Assembly: GCF_021502675.1 (NCBI RefSeq) | Contig: NZ_JAKFHA010000026.1 | Coordinates: 58,560-122,559 of the forward strand | Direction of reading: 5' to 3' | DNA from: Yinghuangia soli | Lineage (GTDB): Bacteria; Actinomycetota; Actinomycetes; Streptomycetales; Streptomycetaceae | Length of the DNA stretch: 64,000 bases | In this document: positions 8,011-16,724 of the stretch, piece after piece | How positions within the stretch are numbered: the first letter of the stretch is position 1 | Layout: every line of letters begins with the position of its first letter | The notes under the pieces: generated by a model | The model's input: the letters and a program-made list of their open reading frames with translations, nothing else | Database searches by the model: none | What the model was told of the DNA's origin: nothing | Translations under genes and position numbers: made by a program

Positions 8011-9244
8011 GGACGTCCTGTCGTTCAAGCAGCGCGACAGCATCATGGAGGCCCGGGCGTTTCAGAACGTCTGGGAGGGAAGCGTCCGGTCCGGCAAGAC
8101 GATCGCCTCGCTGCTGCGGTGGCTCGCGTTCGTCGCCGACCCGCCCGAAACCGGCGAGCTGGTCATGGTCGGCAGGACGAGGGACAGCCTCTACCGGAAC
8201 ATCTTCGCGCCGCTCATGGACCCTGCGATCTTCGGGGATTTCGCGCGGGACATCAGCTACACCAACGGCGCCCCCATGGCCACGGTCCTCGGACGTCCGG
8301 TCCACGCCCTCGGCGCCAACGATGCCCAGGCCGAACCGAAGGTAAGGGGCTTGACGGTCCGCGGCGCGTACTGCGACGAGATCACCACCCTGCCGCAGCC
8401 GTTTTACGATCAGCTCGACGCCCGATGCTCCGTCCCCGGCAGCGCGATCTTCGCGACGACCAACCCCGACAACCCGAACCACTGGGTCCGCAAGAAGTAC
8501 CTGCTCCGGCCCCGCGAATCCAGGCTCCGCAGCTGGCACTTCACCATGGACGACAACCCCGGATTGAGCGAGGAATACAAAGCGCGCCAACGAGCCAGCC
8601 AGAAGGGCCTGTTCTACCAGCGCAACATCCTTGGCCTGTGGAAGATGTCCGAGGGCTCGATCTACGAGGCGTACGACGAAGACGCCCACGTCGTCGATGA
8701 ACTGCCGGCCATGGCCCGGTACTGGCTCGGCATGGACTACGGCACCGTCAACCCGACGTCCGTGCTCCTGCTCGGCGAGGGCGTTGACGGCCTGCTGTAC
8801 GTGTGCGCCGAGTGGCGGCACGACTCGCGCGCCGCACAGCGGCAGATGACCGACGCGCAGTACTCCACGGCCATCCGCGGCTGGCTCGGCGACCTAGGCA
8901 TCGTCCCCGAGTGGTCGTTCATCGACCCGTCGGCAGCATCGTTCATCGCCCAGGCGTACGACGATGGACTACCGAACATTGCGCACGCCAAGAACGAAGT
9001 GGTCGACGGCATCCGCTCGGTGTCCACCGCGTTCGGTGCCGGCCTGCTGCGCATCCACCGGTCCTGTGCGGGCCTCCTGGAAGAGCTGCCCGGCTACGTC
9101 TGGGACGAGAAAGCCGCGGCCGAGCAGGGCAAGGACAAGCCGGTCAAGCTCAACGACCACTCCTGCGATGCGCTCCGGTACGTCGTCCACTCAACCGCCA
9201 ACGAATGGCGGCACCTACTCAACCGACTGACCCTGGCCGCCTAG
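8000..9244 (+). CDS. terL: terminase large subunit (PBSX type)
   Basis: A 414-residue DNA-packaging motor. The Walker A motif GSVRSGKT is at residues 27-34, the Walker B region AYCDEIT near 122-128, and a coupling motif ATTNPDNP near 152. The C-terminal RNase H-like nuclease has its first catalytic Asp in GMDYG (about 244), SFIDPSA near 310, and the last Asp in DHSCDALRYV (about 387). It pumps DNA into the prohead and cuts it. Length and motifs match the Terminase_3/PBSX group used by many actinophages. It is translationally coupled to the small subunit. Confidence 0.96.
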   Translation: MASKDVLSFKQRDSIMEARAFQNVWEGSVRSGKTIASLLRWLAFVADPPETGELVMVGRTRDSLYRNIFAPLMDPAIFGDFARDISYTNGAPMATVLGRPVHALGANDAQAEPKVRGLTVRGAYCDEITTLPQPFYDQLDARCSVPGSAIFATTNPDNPNHWVRKKYLLRPRESRLRSWHFTMDDNPGLSEEYKARQRASQKGLFYQRNILGLWKMSEGSIYEAYDEDAHVVDELPAMARYWLGMDYGTVNPTSVLLLGEGVDGLLYVCAEWRHDSRAAQRQMTDAQYSTAIRGWLGDLGIVPEWSFIDPSAASFIAQAYDDGLPNIAHAKNEVVDGIRSVSTAFGAGLLRIHRSCAGLLEELPGYVWDEKAAAEQGKDKPVKLNDHSCDALRYVVHSTANEWRHLLNRLTLAA

Positions 9245-9253
9245 GAGGTCTCC

Positions 9254-10810
9254 ATGCCGCTGCCGCCTGACGGCGCCTCCTGGCCGCCCGCCCAGTGGAC
9301 TCCCAGCTACGCCACGATGCGTCTCAACGACGCCTGGTACAGCGGCGACAAGAGCAGGTTGGCGGCGGCCGCTGGGATCCATCAGCCGCAGCAGACCCGC
9401 CGCCGCTGGAGCCTGTGGCGCCGCAAGGACCACGCCGCGCCGGCCCCGGTCGGGCTGCACATTCCGCTGCCGGCCGACATCGCCCGCACCTCGGCCACGA
9501 TGCTGTTCGCGGACATGCCGACGATCACCGTCGACAACGGGCCGACCAACGACCGCCTCGCCGAGCTGATCGTCGAGGCGCGGATCAAGCAGACCCTGTT
9601 GGCCGCAGGCGAGCAGTGCGCCGCGATGAACGGCATCTACCTGCGCGTCACCTGGGACAAGGAAGTCCTGCCGGACCGCCCGATCCTGTCCGTCATGCAA
9701 CCCGACCGGGCCGATCCCGAGTTCCGGCACGGCATCCTCACCGCGGTGACGTTCTGGCGCGACCTCACCGTCGACGGCGCTTCCACCGTGTGGCGGCACC
9801 TGGAACGGTACGAGCCCGGACGCATCGTGCACTCCCTGTACAAGGGCACCGGCACGAACCTCGGCAAGCGGCAGCCTTCGCTCGGCTCGCACCCGCAGAC
9901 CGCAGATCTGGCCAAGAGCCTGGGCCCGGACGGCGAGAGCATCGCCACCGGCTACCCCGGCCTGGCCGCCGCCTACATCCCCAACATGCTGCCGAACCGA
10001 CTGGACAGGGCTTCGCCGGTCGGTCGCAGCGACTTCGACCAGTGCTACGACTTCTTCAACCCGCTCGACGCCACGTGGACATCGTGGATGCGGGACCTGA
10101 AGTTGGCACGCTCGCGCATCATCGTCCCCAAGGGCTACCTGCGCGACCGCGGCCCCGGCCTGGGCGCCGAGTTCGACGACGACGCCGAGGTGTACGAGGC
10201 GCTGAACATCCCGCCGACCGAGGCCGGCGCCGGGATCACGCTGAACCAGTTCGAGATCCGCGTCGCTCAGCACATGTCGACGGCAGAGTTCAACGTCCGC
10301 CAGGCCGTCCAGACAGCCGGGTACGACGCGCAGGCGTTCGGCATGGACGGCGGCGGGCAGCCGATCACCGCGACCGAGGTCAACGCCCGCACCAGCCGCA
10401 GCATGGGCACCCGCGACGCCAAGATCGGCTACTGGACACCGGAACTCGCCTCGATACTGGAGGCGTTCCTCGCCATCGACCGCGCGCAGTTCAACCGGCC
10501 CAACGTCGTCGAGCGCCCCACCGTCGAGTTCCCCGAGGGCGTCTCCGAGACCGCGCTCCAGATCGCCACGACGATCGAGATGCTGAGCCGGGCCGGAGCG
10601 ATCAGCACCGAGACCAAGGTGCGCCTTGCTCACCCGGACTGGGACGAGCAGGACGTCAAGGCTGAGGTCGCGAAGATCCTGGCCGAGCTGGGCATGGCCG
10701 TGGCCGACCCGACCCGCGTCGGCGCCGACAACGTTCCGCCGCCGGCCGGCGACGAGCCCGAGCCCGAGGACGACGAGGCCGAGCAGGTGCCGGAGTTCGC
10801 CGGGGGGTAG
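9254..10810 (+). CDS. portal protein (SPP1-like)
   Basis: A 518-residue protein with ATG nine bases from AGGAGGT. It forms the dodecameric ring at the capsid vertex through which DNA enters. Typical features are a stem-region Trp/Arg segment near the N-terminus (SLWRRKDHAAP), the mid-protein wing with YLRVTWDKEVLP, the helical segment ITATEVNARTSRSMGTRDAKIG that marks the crown/stem transition in SPP1-type portals, and an acidic C-terminal tail (DEPEPEDDEAEQ). Position between terL and the minor head protein fits. Confidence 0.92.
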   Translation: MPLPPDGASWPPAQWTPSYATMRLNDAWYSGDKSRLAAAAGIHQPQQTRRRWSLWRRKDHAAPAPVGLHIPLPADIARTSATMLFADMPTITVDNGPTNDRLAELIVEARIKQTLLAAGEQCAAMNGIYLRVTWDKEVLPDRPILSVMQPDRADPEFRHGILTAVTFWRDLTVDGASTVWRHLERYEPGRIVHSLYKGTGTNLGKRQPSLGSHPQTADLAKSLGPDGESIATGYPGLAAAYIPNMLPNRLDRASPVGRSDFDQCYDFFNPLDATWTSWMRDLKLARSRIIVPKGYLRDRGPGLGAEFDDDAEVYEALNIPPTEAGAGITLNQFEIRVAQHMSTAEFNVRQAVQTAGYDAQAFGMDGGGQPITATEVNARTSRSMGTRDAKIGYWTPELASILEAFLAIDRAQFNRPNVVERPTVEFPEGVSETALQIATTIEMLSRAGAISTETKVRLAHPDWDEQDVKAEVAKILAELGMAVADPTRVGADNVPPPAGDEPEPEDDEAEQVPEFAGG

Positions 10811-10813
10811 CGC

Positions 10814-11938
10814 ATGCCCGTCTCCCCGGCGATCGCCGAGCAGCTCGCGCAGGTGATTGGTGTCCTGTACGCCGAGGCCGAGTTGGCGCTGATCGAGCGG
10901 ATCCAACGCTGGCTGGCCGCGGACATCGAGGCGCCGTACTGGCTGTCCGCGAAGCTGGCCAGCGTCCGCGACGTCCAGGCCGCCGTGCAGGCCATCCTGG
11001 ACGCCCTCGCGACCGACGCGGACGGGAAGATCCGGCAGGCCCTCGCCGAGGCGTACGGCCGCGGGCAGCAGGCCGCCGTGGCCGAGCTCGGAGCACTCGC
11101 GACCGGCCAGGCTGCCGCGGCCGCTGTCGCCATCCCGGGCGCGCCCGTTGTGGACCGCCTCGCCCGCGAGGTCATCGACGGCATGGGCCCGGTGTATTCA
11201 CGGATCCTGCGCACGCCGACGGACGTCTACCGGGCAGTCGTCGCCACCGCAACGCCGCGCACCTTGCTCGGTGTCGAGACTCGCCGTGAGACGTCTCAAC
11301 GCGTCCTCGACGGCCTCGCCTCGCGCGGAGTCACAGGATTCGTGGACACCTCGGGCCGGGCCTGGGACATGGCCTCGTACGCCGAAATGGCTGTGCGGTC
11401 CGCGACCGGCCGGGCCGCGATCGAGGCACACACCGACCGCCTCGGCGCCGCAGGCGTGGATCTCATCATCGTCAGCGAGCAGCCATTGCACTGCAAGAAG
11501 TGCGACCCGTGGGCAGGCAAGATCCTCACGCGCACGTCGGGCCAGGGCGGGGCGCGCACAGTCGAGGTGGAGCATGCCACCCGAGACGGCGAGACGGTCA
11601 CCGTGGAGGTGGCCGGCAGCCTGCCCCAGGCACGCGCAGCCGGGCTGCTGCACCCCAACTGCCGCTGCTCGATCAGCGCCTATCTGCCCGGTGTCACCCG
11701 GCCCATGTCCACCCCGCCGCATCCCCAGGGCGCCACGTACGAGGACACGCAGCGGCAGCGCGAGATGGAACGCCACGTCCGCCGCTGGAAACGCCGCGCC
11801 GCGGCCGCGATGACCGACGACGAGCGTCGCCGCGCCAACGCCCGCGTACGCGAATGGCAGGCAGCCATCCGAGCCCTGACCGACGAGAAGGGCCTGCGGC
11901 GCAAACCACAGCGCGAGCAGATCAAGAGCGCGCGCTGA
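10814..11938 (+). CDS. minor capsid / head morphogenesis protein (Phage_min_cap2 type)
   Basis: A 374-residue protein. The N-terminal 150 residues are helical. The middle carries a conserved region with HCKKCDPWAGKI (res about 223-235) and then LLHPNCRCSISAYLPG (about 278), a Cys/His arrangement typical of MuF-like minor head proteins. The C-terminus is very basic (VRRWKRRAAAAM), consistent with contact to DNA inside the head. It starts three bases after the portal stop. Confidence 0.88.
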   Translation: MPVSPAIAEQLAQVIGVLYAEAELALIERIQRWLAADIEAPYWLSAKLASVRDVQAAVQAILDALATDADGKIRQALAEAYGRGQQAAVAELGALATGQAAAAAVAIPGAPVVDRLAREVIDGMGPVYSRILRTPTDVYRAVVATATPRTLLGVETRRETSQRVLDGLASRGVTGFVDTSGRAWDMASYAEMAVRSATGRAAIEAHTDRLGAAGVDLIIVSEQPLHCKKCDPWAGKILTRTSGQGGARTVEVEHATRDGETVTVEVAGSLPQARAAGLLHPNCRCSISAYLPGVTRPMSTPPHPQGATYEDTQRQREMERHVRRWKRRAAAAMTDDERRRANARVREWQAAIRALTDEKGLRRKPQREQIKSAR

Positions 11939-12039
11939 CCACAGACCACGGACCGAACTGCCCGGCGCAGACAGGCCCGTCAGCACCACCCCATCGTGCG
12001 CCAGGCGCGCACCCCAACACGGCCCAGGAGGCCTCACCC

Positions 12040-12732
12040 ATGACCACCCCGACCCCCGCGGCACCCACCAGTGATCCGGCGTCCACGCAGGCCCCGGCGG
12101 CCCCGCAGACGCCCGCGCCGGCCACGCCTGCCGCGCCCGCGATCCCCGCGGCACCGGCAACTCCCGCGGCCCCGGCGGCCGCACCGGCAGCCGAACCGCA
12201 GGACGTAGCGTCGCTGCCCGTCTGGGCACAGCAGGAGATCCGCGAGGCCCGCGCCGACGCGGCCCGCTACCGCCAGCAGGCCCGCGACGCACAGCAGGCG
12301 GCCCCGCCCGCCCCCGTGGCGCCGGTCGACGTGCCCGACGGCGACATCAGCCGACTGCCCCGATGGGCACAGACCCAGGTCACCACCGGGCAGGACGCGG
12401 CCCGTCAGCTCGCCGTACAGACCGCCGTGATCTCCGCGGCGCCCGGCGCCGGAATCGACATCACCCGGGTCCTGGACTCGCAGGCCACCATGGCCGCCCT
12501 CGCCCAGGTCGACCCGACCGACGCGGCGGCCGTCTCCGCAGCGCTCGCCACCGCGCTGACGACGCATCCGCACCTCGCCGCCACGCTGGCCGGCCCGCCG
12601 CGCGGCGGCTCCGACTTCAGCACGCAGCCCGCCACCGTCACCCCCGCGGATTTCCAGCGCATGGGCTACGGCGAGCGCGCCGAACTGAAGGCCGCCAACC
12701 CCGACCTGTACCGGCAGCTCGCCGGCACCTGA
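12040..12732 (+). CDS. capsid scaffolding protein
   Basis: A 230-residue protein whose first 50 residues are almost only Ala/Pro/Thr. A helical, charged middle follows (QQEIREARADAARYRQQARD), and the C-terminus ends FQRMGYGERAELKAANPDLYRQL, the helix that docks scaffolds to the coat protein. Position directly before the major capsid gene is standard. The start at 12040 has AGGAGG nine bases upstream. Confidence 0.85.
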   Translation: MTTPTPAAPTSDPASTQAPAAPQTPAPATPAAPAIPAAPATPAAPAAAPAAEPQDVASLPVWAQQEIREARADAARYRQQARDAQQAAPPAPVAPVDVPDGDISRLPRWAQTQVTTGQDAARQLAVQTAVISAAPGAGIDITRVLDSQATMAALAQVDPTDAAAVSAALATALTTHPHLAATLAGPPRGGSDFSTQPATVTPADFQRMGYGERAELKAANPDLYRQLAGT

Positions 12733-12746
12733 TCTGTCCGGCTCCG

Positions 12747-12766
12747 GCCGGGCACCAACGCCCGGC
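12747..12766 (+). terminator. short hairpin before the major capsid gene
   Basis: GCCGGGC and its complement around ACCAAC, within a larger GC-rich fold (about 12740-12778), in the 62-base gap between scaffold and major capsid protein. It may adjust relative expression or protect the capsid message; termination here would be partial at most. Confidence 0.35.
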
Positions 12767-12794
12767 GCCCGCGCCGGAGAAGGAGCCCTGACTC

Positions 12795-13649
12795 ATGGCT
12801 CAGACCACCGCCGCCATGGTGATCGACCCCGAGGTCTACGCCGACATGGCGCAGGCCCGGTTCCTCGGCGCCGTCCGCGTCGCCGGATCCCCGGCTGTCC
12901 TGGAGGACGCCTCCCTGGAGGGCGTGCCGGGCTCGACGATCACGTTCCCGAAGTGGAACACCATTGGCGAGATGGACAACCTCACCGAGACCGTGGCCAT
13001 GGTCCCGGTCGCGATGGGCACCGACGAGGCGACCGCCACCATCAAGGAGGTCGGTAAGTCGGTCGAGATCACCGACAAGTCCCGCTTGGTCTCGCTCGGC
13101 GACCCGGTCGACGAGGCGGCCCGGCAGTTCGGTGTCATGGCCGCCCGCAAGGTCGACGCGGACCTGATCACCCAGGCGCAGGCCGACGAGACCGCGCAGG
13201 GCGGCAGCACCCCGCTGGCCGTGACCGCATCCGCCGGTCAGACCACGTTCACCTACGCACGGTTCCTCGACGGCGTGAAGTTGTTCGGGGACGAGTGGGA
13301 ACCGTCGGACTTCGCCGGGCTGTTCATCAACTCCGCCCAGGTCGTCGAAGCTTTCAACGAGGACAAGTTCATCTCGGCGGACAAGCTCGGCTCGGCCGGC
13401 CTGCCGGTCGCCCGCGGCCAGATCGGCGCGATCATGGGCGTGCCGCTGTATGTCACCGACCGAGTCGCCGCGAAGAAGCTGCTGTTCCTCAAGAACAACA
13501 GCCTCGGCCTGCTGTACAAGCGCCGGCCCCTGGTCGAGACCGACCGCGACATCCTCGCCCGCGCCACGGTCGTCGCCTCGACGATCCACTACGCCGTGAA
13601 GCGCCTGGATGACCGGGCCGTCGGCGTGGTCACCCTGGCGGCGTCCTGA
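12795..13649 (+). CDS. major capsid protein (HK97 fold)
   Basis: A 284-residue coat protein from ATG behind AAGGAG. It shows the pattern of the N4-gp56/P22-coat-like HK97 group: an N-terminal arm (AMVIDPEVYADMAQARFLGA), the E-loop/P-domain region with GSTITFPKWNTIGEMDNLTE, then AARKVDADLITQAQ, and a C-terminal GVPLYVTDRVAAKKLLFLKN. It forms the icosahedral head. Flanked by scaffold and connector genes. Confidence 0.92.
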   Translation: MAQTTAAMVIDPEVYADMAQARFLGAVRVAGSPAVLEDASLEGVPGSTITFPKWNTIGEMDNLTETVAMVPVAMGTDEATATIKEVGKSVEITDKSRLVSLGDPVDEAARQFGVMAARKVDADLITQAQADETAQGGSTPLAVTASAGQTTFTYARFLDGVKLFGDEWEPSDFAGLFINSAQVVEAFNEDKFISADKLGSAGLPVARGQIGAIMGVPLYVTDRVAAKKLLFLKNNSLGLLYKRRPLVETDRDILARATVVASTIHYAVKRLDDRAVGVVTLAAS

Positions 13650-13801
13650 TGGGGATGCTGCTGCGCCGCCACCGCGCGGCCGACGAGACACCGCCCGAGA
13701 CGGACACCCCGGACGCCCCGAAGGCCGCCAAGCCCTCGGGGCGTTCGCGTTCCAAGGGGACGCCGGCCCCCGCCGACGAGGCGGACAGCGACAGGGGGTG
13801 A
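13649..13801 (+). CDS. short basic/acidic linker protein after capsid gene (50 aa)
   Basis: The ATG overlaps the TGA of the capsid gene by one base. The product is 50 residues of low complexity: a basic start (MGMLLRRHRAA), an acidic Pro-rich middle, then GRSRSKGTPAPADEADSDRG. Short genes here are common in actinophages and may encode minor head or decoration components. There is no recognisable domain; the tight coupling and lack of stops support it being translated. Confidence 0.55.
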   Translation: MGMLLRRHRAADETPPETDTPDAPKAAKPSGRSRSKGTPAPADEADSDRG

Positions 13802-13805
13802 GGGC

Positions 13806-14213
13806 ATGCCCCGACCCACCTACGCTACGTACGACGACTACATCGCCCGGCCCGGTGCCGGCACCCCGCCCGACGACATCGAGCAGCGGCTCACAGACGC
13901 GTCGCGCCGACTGGACCGGTTCCTGATCAGTGCGGTGTACGACGTCGGCACTGACGGCGCCCCGATCGACGCCGATGTCGCCGAGGCGTTCGCGGTCGCC
14001 ACGTGCGAGATCGCCCGGTCCGAACTGCGCGCGGACGACGGCGACGACGGCCGCACGGTGTCCGTCACGGCCGGGCCGGTCAGCATGACGCGCTCCGGCC
14101 CGGATCTCGTACTCGCAGGCGAGCAGCTGCCCAACCGGGCGCTGGACGTCCTCGGCTCGCTGCCGTGCGACGTGTTCCGGCTCGGCGTCATCACCGGGGC
14201 GTGCTCATGGTGA
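13806..14213 (+). CDS. head-tail connector / adaptor
   Basis: A 135-residue helical protein with the gp6-type pattern of HK97-like adaptors: the start YATYDDYIARPGAGTPPDDI, then ASRRLDRFLISAVYD, and the helix AFAVATCEIARSEL. It binds under the portal ring as the first connector ring. Coupled to the next gene by overlap. Confidence 0.8.
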   Translation: MPRPTYATYDDYIARPGAGTPPDDIEQRLTDASRRLDRFLISAVYDVGTDGAPIDADVAEAFAVATCEIARSELRADDGDDGRTVSVTAGPVSMTRSGPDLVLAGEQLPNRALDVLGSLPCDVFRLGVITGACSW

Positions 14214-14524
14214 CCCGGGTCCCGGCCGCGCTGCTCGTCGACACGGTGAGCGTCACGCCGTACACCGGCGAGGGCTCGCACGGGCCGCAGTACGGCACGT
14301 CGGCGGCCGTCGCGTGCCTGCTGACGGAGCGCACGCAGCTCGTCAGGGCGCCCGACGGGCGTGAGGTCACGTCGGGTGCCTCGTACATCACCACGCCCGA
14401 CCACGCCCCGCCGCCCGGCTCTCTCGTGACGCTGCCCGGCGGCCGTCAGACAACCGTCATCACCGTGCAACGCGTCGGCCAGGGGCTGCCCGTCCCGGCC
14501 AACTCGGAGGTGATGCTCCAGTGA
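14207..14524 (+). CDS. head-tail connector / stopper protein
   Basis: A 105-residue beta-rich protein (LLVDTVSVTPYTG; then a long series of short strands ending VITVQRVGQGLPVP). This is the small beta-barrel stopper type that closes the head after packaging. ATG 14207 overlaps the previous gene; GTG 14210 in the same frame is an equally possible start. Order adaptor - stopper - gp10-like - terminator matches HK97-type phages. Confidence 0.72.
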   Translation: MVTRVPAALLVDTVSVTPYTGEGSHGPQYGTSAAVACLLTERTQLVRAPDGREVTSGASYITTPDHAPPPGSLVTLPGGRQTTVITVQRVGQGLPVPANSEVMLQ

Positions 14525-14871
14525 CCCGAGCCCGCCTCACTCTCAACATCCAGCAGGCCGTAAGGGGCATGCGCGAGGGCGCCGCGCGCGGGCTGCTGCT
14601 CGGTGCCGAGCACGTCCTCGACGAGTCGTCCCGGCAGGTCCCCCTCGACGAGGCCACGCTCCAGCGCAGCGGGACCGTCAGCGTCGACGAGGGGACGCTC
14701 ACCGCGGCCATCTCCTACGACCAGCCGTACGCGGTCCGGCAGCACGAGGATCTGAGCCTCAACCACCCGATGCCTGGCCGCAACGCCAAGTACTTGGAGC
14801 GGCCGCTCATCGCCGAGGCCGGCACGGTCGGCGAGATCATCGCGGCCGAGACGCGCAGGTCGCTGCAATGA
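14521..14871 (+). CDS. HK97 gp10-like head-tail protein
   Basis: A 116-residue protein with GTG overlapping the upstream stop. The pattern is characteristic: a helical start, EHVLDESSRQVPLDEATLQRSG, then a Tyr-rich strand pair and RQHEDLSLNHPMPGRNAKYLERPL near the end, as in the HK97 gp10 / tail completion family. It acts at the head-tail interface. Stop overlaps the next ATG. Confidence 0.82.
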   Translation: MTRARLTLNIQQAVRGMREGAARGLLLGAEHVLDESSRQVPLDEATLQRSGTVSVDEGTLTAAISYDQPYAVRQHEDLSLNHPMPGRNAKYLERPLIAEAGTVGEIIAAETRRSLQ

Positions 14872-15308
14872 GCTGGACGTCGCAGCTCCTGGACGGCCTC
14901 GCGCAGCACCTGCACGACCGTGGGCTCGGCGTGTATCGGCCGAACGGCGTCTACCTGCCGGGCGACATCGCGATCGTCGTCGGCACCCTGCCGCCCACCC
15001 CCGACCGCGTCATCTGCCTCACCTCGTACAACGTGTCGCGCCCCGGGGGCCTGGCCACGGCCGCGGTCATGGTGCAGATCCGCGTGCGCGGGCCCGCCGG
15101 CGACTCCCGCAGCGCGGACGCGATCGGCGATCCGGTGTGCGAGGAACTCGACGACGCCCGCGACCTCGTGCTCGGCGGCATCCCCGTGACGCAGATCCTC
15201 CACGCCTCCGGCCCGGCGCCGATCGGCACCGATGCCCTCGGCCGGCCGGAGCGCACCGACAACCACCAGGTCTGGGCCGAGCGCCCGACCGCGGCCTATC
15301 CCGACTGA
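14868..15308 (+). CDS. tail terminator protein
   Basis: A 146-residue alpha/beta protein. The N-terminal helix (SQLLDGLAQHLHDRGLGVY) is followed by strands (DIAIVVGTLPPTPDRVICL), a core strand VMVQIRVRGPAG and a helix DPVCEELDDARDLVLGG, the fold order of gpU-like terminators. The protein caps the tail tube and joins it to the head. Position just before the major tail gene supports this. Confidence 0.78.
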   Translation: MSWTSQLLDGLAQHLHDRGLGVYRPNGVYLPGDIAIVVGTLPPTPDRVICLTSYNVSRPGGLATAAVMVQIRVRGPAGDSRSADAIGDPVCEELDDARDLVLGGIPVTQILHASGPAPIGTDALGRPERTDNHQVWAERPTAAYPD

Positions 15309-15324
15309 CGAGGAGTCAGCACCC

Positions 15325-16059
15325 ATGGCACTCACCATCACCGGGGCCGTCCCGAACACCGGCTCCGAGGACGGCGGCACGCTCGTCCAGATCACCGGCA
15401 CCGACCTGAATACGGTCACCGGTGTGACGATCGGCGGCGAGGCCGCACAGTTCGAGATCATCGCCCCGACCCTGATTCACGCCATCGCTCCGGCCCATGC
15501 CGTCGGTGCCGTCAACATCGTCGTCACCAACGGCAGCACCCCGCAGACGCTCACGGCAGGGTTCACCTACACGGCGTCCACCATCGACGACGAGGAACTC
15601 GTCGCGACCCTGGCCCGCGAATGGGCGATCGACTTCAACATGGCTGCGGCCGGGGTGACCCCGAAGGACTACCTGAGCGTGCGGGCGGTCCGCAACATGG
15701 TCCCGAAGGTCACGCCGACCATGCAGGACGACAGCGACTACGAAAACGAGGGCTGGACCAGCCAGGCGAAGACCATGCTGGGATGGGAGATCACGCTCAC
15801 GATCTCCCGGAAGGTCGGCCGCGTGTCCGGGCAGTACCCGCGTTCGGTCGAGCGCCTGCGCGCGTGCGCCACGCAGTTTGGCGGCGACGGGCTCGCCGAC
15901 GTTCGCTGGTACAAGCGGAGGCCGGGCGACGAGGCGTACCAGGGTGTGGCGCACGTCAACTGGGACCCGCAGGGCGGCGAGGCCGCCAACCTGGACGAGG
16001 TGCAGTGCATCCTGACCGGCAACGGGAAGCGCACCGAGATCATGAACCCGACGGTCTGA
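15325..16059 (+). CDS. major tail (tube) protein with N-terminal IPT/TIG domain
   Basis: A 244-residue protein, ATG behind AGGAG. Residues 1-85 form an IPT/TIG immunoglobulin-like domain (ITGAVPNTGSEDGGTLVQIT; then VTIGGEAAQFEII; ending PQTLTAGFTYT). Residues about 90-244 are the tube domain, with the segment DYENEGWTSQAKTMLGWEIT and the following strand ISRKVGRVSG. The added Ig-like domain would decorate the tube surface. Decorated tail proteins are known in siphoviruses, but the decoration is more often C-terminal. Confidence 0.85.
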   Translation: MALTITGAVPNTGSEDGGTLVQITGTDLNTVTGVTIGGEAAQFEIIAPTLIHAIAPAHAVGAVNIVVTNGSTPQTLTAGFTYTASTIDDEELVATLAREWAIDFNMAAAGVTPKDYLSVRAVRNMVPKVTPTMQDDSDYENEGWTSQAKTMLGWEITLTISRKVGRVSGQYPRSVERLRACATQFGGDGLADVRWYKRRPGDEAYQGVAHVNWDPQGGEAANLDEVQCILTGNGKRTEIMNPTV

Positions 16060-16060
16060 C

Positions 16061-16546
16061 ATGGCACTCACCGACCTGTCGGGCATCGGGCTCGACGACG
16101 AGACCCTGGAACTCCCCATCCACGGGGAGACGTACGCGTTCAAGGCGGTCGGTGCCCGGTTCGGGCGCGCGTTCCGCAAGGCCGCGACGAGCGGCGTGAT
16201 GGACCGCGAACTCCTGCCGGACGACCCGAACTCCGACGAGTACCGGCATCTGTTCGGCGACCAGTACGCCACCATGCTGGACCTGCTCTCCGATCCCGAG
16301 TGGCAGCACGTCACCAACACCCTGGCCGCCTGGATCCTCGGCGGCCGCACCTACGCCGAGCAGGTGTGGGAGAGGGCCGTCCCGGAACGCACGGCCCCGG
16401 CGGCGGGCTCGTCGGCCGGGGCACGGTCGACGAAGACGGCTTCTACGAGTGGTACGAGTACCGCCAAGGCCACGAGCCGCCGCCCGGCCAAGAAGGCGGC
16501 GGCCCGCGCGTCGGGTGGACGGACCTCTTCCAGCACGAAGACCTGA
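16061..16546 (+). CDS. tail assembly chaperone (short form)
   Basis: A 161-residue protein translated from ATG 16061. Residues 1-110 are the conserved part (LPIHGETYAFKAVGARFGRAF; then EYRHLFGDQYATMLDLLSD; then NTLAAWILGGRTYAEQVWE). The last 50 residues in this frame are Ser/Thr/Lys/Ala low-complexity sequence, the usual out-of-frame tail. As in lambda G/GT, ribosomes probably also slip -1 near 16385-16420 to make a longer chaperone (see next feature). Both forms load the tape measure protein during tail assembly. Confidence 0.85.
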   Translation: MALTDLSGIGLDDETLELPIHGETYAFKAVGARFGRAFRKAATSGVMDRELLPDDPNSDEYRHLFGDQYATMLDLLSDPEWQHVTNTLAAWILGGRTYAEQVWERAVPERTAPAAGSSAGARSTKTASTSGTSTAKATSRRPAKKAAARASGGRTSSSTKT

Positions 16547-16704
16547 TCGAGGCGGATTTCGCCGAGGTCTACGGCATCGACTACGGGCAGGCCCTCGACA
16601 CCCACTCATGGCGCTGGCTGAGAGTGCGCATCGAGGGTCTGCTCCGCCGTGACTGCACCCTGACCGCCGCTCTACGCGCCGCGAGCCCTACCGCGGCGGC
16701 CTGA
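16384..16704 (+). CDS. tail assembly chaperone, -1 frameshift extension
   Basis: This is the -1 frame relative to the short chaperone. It has gene-like composition (VDEDGFYEWYEYRQGHEPPP; then GWTDLFQHEDLIEADFAEVY; then GIDYGQALDTHSWRWLRVRI) and ends right before the tape measure gene. It has no ribosome-binding site or convincing start of its own, so expression as a fusion to the product starting at 16061 is the simplest reading. I see no canonical X-XXY-YYZ slippery heptamer; the G/C-rich stretch around 16388-16420 is the probable shift zone. Coordinates of the junction are approximate. Confidence 0.72.
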   Translation, partial: GTHGPGGGLVGRGTVDEDGFYEWYEYRQGHEPPPGQEGGGPRVGWTDLFQHEDLIEADFAEVYGIDYGQALDTHSWRWLRVRIEGLLRRDCTLTAALRAASPTAAA

Positions 16705-16724
16705 CGCCACGGAGGTGATCCGCC

